A program made the translations under genes and the position numbers. From positions 387,686-451,685 of the forward strand of contig NW_012236525.1 in the NCBI RefSeq assembly GCF_000787575.1: DNA of 64,000 bases. Direction: 5' to 3'. The notes beneath the pieces were generated by a model. That model ran no database searches. It saw nothing but the letters and a program-made list of their open reading frames with translations, and was not told where the DNA came from. Positions 55,302 through 64,000 of this stretch are shown here, piece by piece; position 1 is the first letter of the stretch; every line of letters begins with the position of its first letter. Source of the DNA: Acytostelium subglobosum LB1. Taxonomy: Eukaryota; Evosea; Eumycetozoa; Acytosteliales; Acytosteliaceae.

Positions 55302-58300
55302 TTAAGCCTTGAAACCAGAGAAGAACTCTCCCATCTTTCTCTGCATATCCTGCTTGGAGACAACCTCTGCCTCGAGATCTCTCTTGGTCTTCTCGTGGTC
55401 TCTCTGGGCCTTCTCGATGGAGTCCTTGAGGATGATGATCTCGGACTGGAGCTTGCGGTTCTCGGTCTCGAGGGTGAGACGCTGTTGCTGCTCGTCGGAG
55501 AACTCCTTCTTGGCCTTGCGGAGGTCGGACTCGAGCTTCTCGGCACTGAGCGAGTCCTTGGTGAGGGTCTTCTCGACTTCTCCGTACTTCTTTCTGATCT
55601 CCTTAAGGTCGTTCTCGATCTTCTTGAGGTCCTTGAGGGCCTTGTTCTTGGCCTTCTGCTCGGCGTCAACCTGGGCGGTAAGGGCGTCGATCTCAGAGTC
55701 GAGTCTCTTGCGGGAGCGGTCAGCGTTGGTCTTGGCGATGGTCTCCTCCTCAAGGCGACCCTTGACCTCAATGAGCTCACGCTGGAGGTTGTTCTTGGCA
55801 TCCTCAGCGGACTCCTTGGCGTCGGACTCACGCTGCAAGTTGCGGCGGGCCTCCTCAAGGTCGAGCTCCTGGAGTCTTCTGGCGTTCTCAGCCTCGGACT
55901 TGGCCTCCTCGGCGTCGTCGACCTGCTCACGGAGATCCTCAAGCTCACCCTCGAGGGCGCGCTTCTCCTTCTCGAGTCTCATCTTGACCTTGCCCTCGTC
56001 GTCGACTTGAGCACGGAGGTCGTCGATTTGACCCTCGAGGGCCTTCTTGGACTTCTCAAGCTGCAGACGGGCAGCCTCGGCAGAGTCGAGCTTGGCGCGG
56101 AAGTCCTCGATGGACTCCTCCAGCTTGGCGGCACCGATCTCGGTCTGGGTCTTGGTGGCAGCCTCGTCGGACAGCTTGCCCTTGGTCTCGCGCAGATCCT
56201 TCTCGTACTTCTTCTTGTCCTTCTCGGCACGGGAACGGTTCTTGACCTCGTGGTCCAAACGTGCAAGGTAGTCCTCGTTCTCGGACTCGAGTCTCTTGCG
56301 GGCACGCTCGGCCTCGTTGCGGGCCTTCTTCTCCTCGTCCAAGGTCTTCTTGAGAACGTCCAACTCCTCCTGGAACTTCTTTCTCTCCTCCTCGGCCTTG
56401 GTGGCGGTCTCGACCTCGTTGGCGTACTTCTTCTTGATCTCCTCCAACTCGAGGTCCTTGCGGCGCTTGGCCTCCTCGGCCTCGATTCTGGCCTCTTCCT
56501 CCTCCTCGAGCGAGGCCTTGACCTCCTCGAGCTCGACCTCGATCAATCTCTTGGCCTTGACGTGCTTGTCCTTGCTGAGCATCTCGTCCTCGTGCAACTC
56601 GCGGAGCTCGTCGATCTCGGCTTGGAGCATCTTGATCTTCTTGTCAGAGGCGTTGAGAGCAGAGCGCTCGGCATCGAGCTGTCCACGGAGGTCGTCGACC
56701 TCTCCCCAGATCTGCTTGCGGAGCTCCTCGTCGGCAGCCTTTGAGCTTCCCTCCTCGGCGGCACGCTTCTCGGCAAGGGTCTGCTCGAGCTTCTTCTTGC
56801 CCTTCTCGGCCTTGGAACGGGCCTTGGACTCAGTGTCGAGGGCAGCCTTGAGGTCAACGAGATCGGCCTCGAGCTTCTTCTTCTGACGGTCGATGGCGGC
56901 GGTGTTGCGCTCGGACTCCTCGGCCTTGGTCTCGAGGTCGGAGAAGAGCTTGCGGGTGTTCTTCTTGTCCTCCTCGGCCTTGACACGTGAGTCGGTCTCG
57001 CGCTCCAAACGGGCGCGGAGGTCGTCGATCTCGGCATCCTTCTTGCGGATCTGCTCGACGTTGACGGTGCCAGACTTGTCCTCGAGCATCTCCTCCAGCT
57101 CAATGACACGGACCTCAGCCTCCTTGGCCTTCTTCTCGGCCTTGGACTTGGCAAGGTTGGCAGCGTCCAACTCGTCCTTGAGGGTCTCGAGTTGAGTCTC
57201 GGCGGCCTTCTTGGACTTAACGGCGTTGTTGGAACGGTCGTCAGACTCCTCCAGGATGGATCTCATCTCGCTGAGCTCCTCGTTGAGGCGCTTGAGCTGG
57301 ACGTACTGGTCGGAGGCGATGGCCTTCTGGTCGTCGGCGTCGGTACGGGCCTGACGGTGGTCAGCCTCAGCCTTCTTGAGGGCCTTCTCAGCCTTGGCGC
57401 GTTTGGCAGACTCCTCCTCGACGAGCTTGGTGGACTCCTCAAGGTCGTACTCGGCCTTCTTCTTGGCGCGCTCCGAGCGGTCGAGGTTGCCCTCAGCCTC
57501 GTCGGCAGCGTTCTTGAGCTCCTCGTTCTTGGACTGCAGAGCCTTGTTCTGCTCGACGGCCTTGTCACGTGATGAGACAATGTCGGCGAACTGGCGCTTG
57601 AGCTCGTCGAGCTCCTGCTCCTTCTTGGCACGGATCTCGTTGGCGCCCTTCTTGTGGGTGGACTCCTCCTCGATCTGGTCCTTGAGGGACTGGACCTCCT
57701 TCTCCAAGTCGGCCTTGCGGCGCTCGGTGGCCTCACGCTGCTTCTTCTCCTCGTCGAGCTGCTCGTTGGCAAACTTAATCTCGTTCTCGAGGGCCAGACG
57801 CTTCTTGTCGAGGGCTTGCTTGGCCTTGGTCTCTTGGTCGAGCTCGACCTTGAGGTTACCGATGGTTCCCTCAAGCTGCTTGTTGTTAGACTCGGATGAT
57901 GACTTGCCGTTGTTGGCGTCGTCCAGCTGCTGCTTGACCTCGGAGAGCTCCTGCTCGAGCTTCTTGCGGGTCTTGTCGAGGTTGCCCTTGCTGGTCTGCT
58001 CCTGGGCAAGGTGCTGCTTGACGTCCTCGAGCTCGGCCTCAACCTTCTTCTTGGACTTCTCGAGGTTCTCCTTGGCTTGACGCTCGGCATCGAGCTCACC
58101 AGAGAGACGGGCGACCTCAGCCTCGAGTGTGGCCTTGATCTTCTCAAGCTTGGCAATGGTGGACTGGAGCTCGGTGATCTGCTTGCGCAGGATCTCGAGG
58201 TCTTGCTCTTGCTTGACCTTGAGGTCGTAGAGGGACTTCTTCTCACCACCGGTGGACTCGAGCTGGCTGTTCATCTCGTCGAGCATCACCTCGAGGGCCT

Positions 58301-61300
58301 TCTTCTTCTTCTCAAGGCCATCACGCTGCTTCTTCTCCTCCTCCAACTCGTTGCCGACGGCGGTCAACTGGCCCTCGAGGGTCTTCTTGGTCTTCTCGAG
58401 GTTGTTGCGCTGGGAGACCTCGTTGTTGAACTTCTCGTTGAGGTCGGTGTACTCACCCTGGAGCTTCTTGTTGGCGTTCTCCTGGGCGACCTTGGCGGCG
58501 GTCTCTTGAACGAGCTGCTCGGTGACTTGAGCTAACTCATCCTCGAGCTTCTTCTTCTGGCGGAGAAGATCGTTCTTGTCCTTGGACTCGGACTCGAGCT
58601 TGGCAGAGACCTCGTCGATCTCACCCTGGAGACGGACACGGGTCTTCTCGAGGGCACCCTTGTCCTTAGACTCGGATGAGAAGGACTCGGTGAGCTCCTC
58701 AACCTCCTTTTGGAGGTCGTTCTTGATCTTCTCAAGACGGACGATGGTGTCCTGCTGGCCGTCGTTGAGCTTCTTGAGCTCCTCGACCTCCTCCTCGTAT
58801 CTCTTCTTCAACTTCTCGAGACCGGCGCGGAGCTTCTGCTCCTCGGCCAACTCGTCCTCGAGGTCGCGGACCTTCTCCTCGGCGTTCCTCTTCTGGGACT
58901 GGAGGGTCTCGATCTGGGCCTTTCTCTCGTCGAGGTCCATCTCCATGTCTGAGATACGGATCTGGAGCTGGTTCTTGTCGGACTCCAAGGCGTCCTTGGT
59001 GTCGTAGAGGGCGTTCAAAGCCTCCTTCTCGGCCTTGAGCTGGCGCTGGAGGTCCTGGACGTTGCCCTCGGCATCGCGGAGAGTCTTCTCGACGCGGTCC
59101 TTCTGGGACTGGGTCTCGGAGAGCGATGACTTGAGCTCGCCAATCTCTCTCTCCTTCTCCTTGATCTCCTTCTCGAAGTTTCTTCTCTTCAACAAGGGAC
59201 GGGCCTTGCTGAACAGCTTCCACCATGGCCAGTTCTTGAACTCCAAGTAGGCACGCAGGTTCTGCTGGATGATACGGGCAGAGACGGTGTGCTCACGGGC
59301 TTGCTTGTAGGCCTTACGGGCGATCCAACCACGGGCGGCGGCCTGGATTGACTTGATGATCTCGGAGATACGCAACTCACGAGCCTCCTCAATGCGGGCC
59401 AAGATTCCAGCGCGGAAGAAGATCTTGGTGAGACCGAAACGGAACTGCTCCTCGTCGATGTTGAGGTGCTTCAAGACGGCACCGGTGGCCTTCTGGACAT
59501 CCTCGGCATCACGTGGAACGTTGGGGGCGAGCAAGTAGTAACGCTTGACGAAGTCGGCGTAGATCACACGGTTGGGGAAACCCTTACGAGTGATACGGAT
59601 ACCCTCGAGCACACCATTGCATCTCAGCTGCTCCAAGACGACCTTGTCCTCAAGCTTGGCGGGCAACTGCTTGTTGTTGGGGATGATACAACGGACGAAA
59701 TGTGGGTTGGTGGTCTCCAGAGTGGCCATGAGCGACGAGAGCTGCTCCTTGTACTGGGCGGCGACGGTGACGAAGTTGGCACCCTTCTTGGCACGCGAGG
59801 CAATGGCTGGGTCGTTGAACAACTTCAACACCAAGCTGTCGCCCGACTCCTTGAAGGTGAGCTCCAGATCCTGCTGGAGTGGGTCCTTGTTCTTCTCGAG
59901 CCAATCGGTGACCTCGTACATGACCTGACCGGCATAATGGGTAACACCGAACTCGGTCTTGGAGAAACGTGGCTCCTCGTACTTGGGGTGCTTCTTGGAG
60001 AAGTGGGAGTGGAACTTGCCAATGAGGGTGATGTCAGTGGCGTTGGGGAACACAGACTGCTCGTCGAGGAGGGCCAACAGTCCTGGGGGCTGACGGGCGT
60101 CGATGAGGTCGATGGTGGCCTGCGAGTCGAGACCGAAATCGATGAAGGTCCAGTTGATCTTCTCCTTGAGGTACTCCTCCTGCTCGAGCTTGAACATGTG
60201 GTGGTTGAAGAACTGCTGCAACTTCTCGTTGGTGTAGTTGATGCACATCTGCTCGAACGAGTTCACCTTGAAGATCTCGAAACCAGAGATATCGAGCACT
60301 CCAATGAAGTAGGCCTTGCGCTCCTGGCACAGGACCTGGTTGATCTTCTTGACCAACCAGAGGAAGAGACGGCCGTAGAGGGCCTTGGACAAGGCCTCAC
60401 GTGAGTGACCAGCCTTCTCTGGGGTGAGATGGGTGGCGACGAGGTCACGACCGGCAAGGATACGTGGCTCGATCAAAGCCTTCTCGAGGGTCGATGGGTT
60501 GACCTGGAGGAGGGTGGCAACGTTGTTGAGGGCGGACTTGTCCTTGAGGATGGCACCCTCGCCGGATCCCTTCTCGAAACGGATGTTACCGAGGTGGAGG
60601 ATGGCAGAGACAACCTTGAGGATGGAGGTCTGCTCGTCGGCGGTGAAGCCCATGATGGTCATGGCGCTACGGGTGAGCTTGTACTCCTCGACGTCGCTGA
60701 CTCCCTTGATGTCAATGCAGCCCGAGCTGTTGAGGTAGTTGTAGGACTCTGGGGCGGCCAGGGCAAAGGTCTTTCTCTCCTCAGAGGTGGAACCGGCAAT
60801 GAGCTGGTAGAAGATGTGGAAGTTACGCTCCTGCTCGGCTTGGAAGGTGACACGGGACTTCTCCAAGAGGTAGGACTGGATGGAGGCACCAGAGATGAAA
60901 CCAGCGCTGTTGAACTGGATCTCAATGAACTTTCCGAAACGGGACGAGTTGTTGTTACGGGTGGTCTTGGCGTTACCAAAGGCCTCGAGAATTGGGTTGG
61001 CCTGGAGGATCTGCTGCTCCAACGTGCCTCCGGCGGTTCTACCGGCGACGGCGGCCAAGTACTGGATGACCTTCTTGGTGTTCTCGGTCTTACCGGCACC
61101 AGACTCTCCAGTGATCAGGAGCGACTGGTTCTGGCGGTCATCGAGCATAGCTCTGTAGGCACCATCAGAAAGGGCAAAGATATGAGGGGCAACCTCGGCT
61201 CTTCTTCTTCCCTTGTACAGGTCAACCATCTCGTTAGTGTAGATCTGCAATCTCTTGAAGGGATTGACGACTACCAAGAAGAGTCCTGAGTAGGTCTATA

Positions 61301-61715
61301 TGTTGTTGATTGAATGAGAGAGTTAGTATGTTTGATTGATTGAATGAATGAAGGATGTTATACATACGTAGATGAGGTCTTGACCATATCTGACACGCAT
61401 GTTGTGGAAGACGGCTGGCTCGTTGAGGTAGGAGAGCTCAGACATGTCCTCGACACCATCGAACTTGGCTGGGTTACGCTGGTTGGCGTCGTCCTTCTTG
61501 ACGGTGCGCTCCTCGCCCTGGGGGGTCTTGAAGACGAAGGAGTCGGCGGTCTCACGGACGATCTCACCGCAGTCGTAGGCATCACGCTCCTTGGGGTCTG
61601 GGTTGAACCAGATGTACCTCTTGTCAGAGGCGGCGATCTTGAAAGTCTCATTGTCGCCTTGGCGCATCTTGAGGTGCTTCCAGTAATCGGATTTACGATC
61701 GTTGATTGGATTCAT
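55302..61715 (-). CDS. mhcA: Myosin II heavy chain
   Basis: Two exons, 61715-61368 (116 codons) and 61295-55302, in frame to 2113 aa, close to the 2116 I recall for D. discoideum. This is the conventional two-headed motor for cytokinesis, cortical tension and motility. The motor domain (about 1-760) has P-loop GESGAGKT at 179-186, NNNSSRFGKF (switch 1), DISGFEIF (switch 2) and the relay/SH helices. A short neck with IQ-like helices binds the two light chains. From about residue 820 to the end is an uninterrupted coiled-coil tail. The extreme codon bias to C-ending codons reflects very high expression. In D. discoideum, threonines in the tail are phosphorylated to disassemble filaments; equivalents were not assigned. 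Confidence 0.98.
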
Positions 61716-63537
61716 GGTTGTTCTGGTTGTTGTTGTTTGTTGTTACTTTGGTACAGGGTAGTATATATATTGATGGACTATATATCTTTAGTTTTGGGAA
61801 TTGATTGGAGTTGAGTGAGTGATTGATTGAGTATTCGGTCGAGTGAAGTTGGGTGAGGTGATTGGGGATATTGTTGGATGATTGTTTGGGGAGGGAGAAA
61901 AAGAAAGATGTGGAGATAATGAATGTTAGTTCAATGAAGTTTGAAGAAGAAGGGCTATTTAAACACAAGGGAATAAAGGAAGAGATAATTGATATTATTA
62001 TATGTATATTTAGAGGCACACACGTATACGCATATGCCACACACAAACACATCAACTATAAATAACAACAACACACAACAATCTGATCCCAATGTTGGCA
62101 CCCATTGGGGGTGGGTATTGTTCATCAGTTGATGGCTTTGATCAATCACACACTTCTAAAGTGAGTGAGTGTGAACATGAAAGCATCCAATTTTGTTTTG
62201 TTGGTTGTGTGTGTATCATGTGATCATTCATTCACTTACTCAAATGTGATTGAGTGAAGTGAAGTGAAGGTGTGATGGATGTTGTTGGTAGAAGCAATGG
62301 ATGTTTGTTTGATTGATTGTAATAACATGGCATGCCTTGACAGACAGCGATAGAAAAGGAATAATAGGAATAGGCGAGTGGACGACAAAGTGTTGGATGA
62401 GGATGAGGATGAGTGTTGTGTGGATGGAGGATGAGTACTTACAAAATACAATTAAGAGTACAATTGGGTTGGGGTATATAATTGCTAACAATGGATCTCT
62501 GAGTAGAGGTGTTGTTAAGCAAGTGTGTGAATGAATGAATGAATAAACAAAGATATAATATATATTATATGTATATCAAAGGGGTGTATGTATTGAATGG
62601 ACCAATGAAGGGTGTGTATCTAGTTGTAGACCACTGAGGAAGTTACCAAGGGATACATCAAACAACACCAAAAATCAAAACAATTATTAAATGAATTAAA
62701 CTTTTGATAAAGAAACAAAATGATCATTTTCACAGCCCATTAGTTTACTTGAAAATGGCTTTTAAAGCCATAATTTAATAAAAAGTTAATATTTTGATGG
62801 ATTTCAAAGATTACACCCTTGTGATTAATGCAAGTGCTCCAATTTTGGATACACACAGACGGCATTGAGGGGTGATCGAGTGAACAAGATTTATCTCTGA
62901 CCATGGTAATGTTTATGTTTATGATGACACGCTGTTGTCCTATTGGGTCAAATATGACATTCTGGGAGGGAGGTGTCTACATGAATGGATAGTTGGTCTC
63001 ATCGTGTTGCCATTAATGTTCAAATCACCCCGTCAACAAAAAATGAACAAGGACCAAGGCCTCAACTTCAATAACATCGACACTAACATGTGAATGATGT
63101 TAGATCTTGCCGCACATTAATCATACTCCTCAATCAATTAATCAATCAATGTATGACTTTGATTCATCCATCAGGTCAGTCTAAACTTATTGGATGAATG
63201 ATTGATCAATCATTGTATCATGATGACTATCTATCTTTCTAATTAGCTAGAACAGAGTCTCTTCTTGTTCTTGCAAGAGCAAGTCTGCATCGCACATAAT
63301 GATGAACCAAACCCCCCAGTGTTTTGGTGTTATCACCTCACATTGGTTAGGTGTTGTGTGTTTGTTAGATTCACAATAGTTAGTTGGTCAGTATCACCAC
63401 CTCGTTGGACAAAGTAAATTCTGTGCTTTCGGAATTGTTGTTGTGAAGTAATAAATCATACATACTTATTATCTATCTATTTAGTTATATATTTGTTACA
63501 ACAACAATACAATAGTACATACATTATATACATTACA
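61716..63537. promoter_or_regulatory. Divergent promoter region, mhcA / ABCH transporter
   Basis: The largest gap in the window (1822 bp), between two outward-pointing genes. It is AT-rich near the mhcA start, then holds mixed sequence with GATT/ATCA runs, TCATGTGATCA at 62215-62226, an A/T-rich block (62645-62800) and a palindrome at 63264-63283. Short open frames here do not look coding. I see no RNA gene. Confidence 0.5.
63264..63283. repeat. Near-perfect 20-bp palindrome upstream of the ABCH gene
   Basis: CTTGTTCTTGCAAGAGCAAG is self-complementary apart from one mismatched pair. It lies about 255 bp before the transporter start codon, in the shared promoter region with mhcA. Function unknown. 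Confidence 0.6.
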
Positions 63538-64000
63538 ATGTCATCATTTCAAGAGAATACCTCTCAAGATGAGAACTACTTTGGACAGGTTAGGTTGAAG
63601 GATGATGGTGTAGACTTTAACGACTCTACCAATATAGTGGCCATGAAGAATATACACAAGACATATCTACTTGGTATTGAAGGTGTACCTGCATTGAGGT
63701 ATGTTTGTGTAAATGACACATAGGGGACTGACTGACTGATTGACTAACACGATCAAACACAGAGGTGTAACAATGACTATTAAGAGAGGAGAGTTTGTTT
63801 GTATCTTTGGTACATCTGGTGGTGGAAAGACAACTATGCTCAACTTGATTGGAACAATTGATAAGCCAACCAAGGGTGATATGAGGCTCTGTGGAAAGGG
63901 TAGGTTGAATGAATGCATAATGTCAACCCAACATACTGACTCAATCATCTATCATGTCACGTGACAACAGTGATCAATCATAAGACAACAGACAAGGACT
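63538..64000 (+). CDS. ABCH-family ABC transporter, 5' part only
   Basis: Exons 63538-63698 and 63763-63899 are visible, and the gene continues beyond the window. The start is the ATG at 63538. The second exon encodes the Walker A motif in [23 protein letters not shown], preceded by [22 protein letters not shown]. This layout is that of dictyostelid ABC transporter H (abcH) proteins, whose nucleotide-binding part resembles bacterial LolD/MacB. The intron starting at 63900 contains a GTCACGTGAC palindrome; a possible acceptor is CAG at 63989-63991. The substrate is unknown, and membrane segments cannot be judged because they lie outside. Confidence 0.88.

Noticed and set aside
55395-56744. Long open frame (449 codons) on the plus strand, Leu/Gly/Val-rich
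   Set aside because: It is antisense to the myosin tail. The C-ending codon bias of mhcA removes stops on the other strand; the product is low-complexity and matches nothing.
59466-60404. 312-codon plus-strand open frame, and a neighbouring 294-codon frame at 60405-61289
   Set aside because: Both are antisense to the myosin motor domain and arise from the same codon bias.
1-64000. tRNA, rRNA, CRISPR arrays, transposons, retroelement or virus-like remains
   Set aside because: No box A/B tRNA pattern, no rRNA-like sequence, no spaced direct repeats, and no transposase, reverse transcriptase, integrase or capsid-like coding sequence was recognised anywhere.

Overview
The window looks like nuclear DNA of a dictyostelid social amoeba. 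The evidence is a class I aldolase, a 2113-residue myosin II heavy chain whose P-loop falls at residue 179 (the position I recall for D. discoideum mhcA), a Cyc8/TrfA co-repressor, an ABCH-type transporter, short GT-AG introns starting GTATGT or GTAAGT, asparagine/glutamine/threonine-rich coding repeats, and AT-rich spacers. Base composition is clearly less AT-rich than D. discoideum, so another genus is likely; I cannot name the species. Exon junctions below were placed by eye. For the spliced gene models the summed exon lengths were checked to be a multiple of three.

Layout. 0-5 kb: an Afi1-type DENN protein and aldolase, both minus strand. 5-15 kb: RNase H2 subunit B (+), an orphan probable mitochondrial beta-barrel (-), COG2 (+), a LITAF protein (+) and a TBC1D22/Gyp1-like Rab GAP with an added C-terminal membrane anchor (+). 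15-23 kb: a ubiquitin-like protein (-), a 47-codon candidate gene (+), a phosphopantetheine adenylyltransferase-like protein (+), a secreted cysteine-rich protein (+), a small SAP-like protein (-), a mitochondrial carrier of the NAD/pyrimidine-nucleotide type (+) and a nuclear low-complexity protein (+). 23-31 kb: a carboxylic-acid-reductase-like adenylation/carrier/reductase enzyme with an N-terminal zinc finger (-), ribosomal protein L14 (-) and ALG12 (+).

31-45 kb: a seven-helix GOST-type receptor (+) whose reading frame needs a 20-nt intron or contains a break, a SAPS-domain phosphatase regulator (+), DCAF13/Sof1 (-) with an ATG-only first coding exon, a nucleoplasmin-type FKBP (+), an HssA-like microprotein (+) and Rrp6 (+). 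45-64 kb: an Aly/REF export factor (-), proteasome subunit Rpn9 (+), an orphan two-domain protein (+), TrfA/Cyc8 (-), a DDT-domain chromatin protein (+), a broken Kelch-type relic (-), myosin II heavy chain (-) and the first exons of an ABCH transporter (+, cut by the window edge).

The genes are mostly unrelated housekeeping genes, dense and on mixed strands. I see no operon-like cluster, virus-like element, transposon, tRNA, rRNA or CRISPR array. The most unusual items are the zinc-finger carboxylic acid reductase, the possible 20-nt intron, the very small first coding exons, a 17-base element shared by the Rrp6 and Rpn9/Aly promoters, E2F-like sites beside RNase H2B and FKBP/DCAF13, and several perfect palindromes in control positions.
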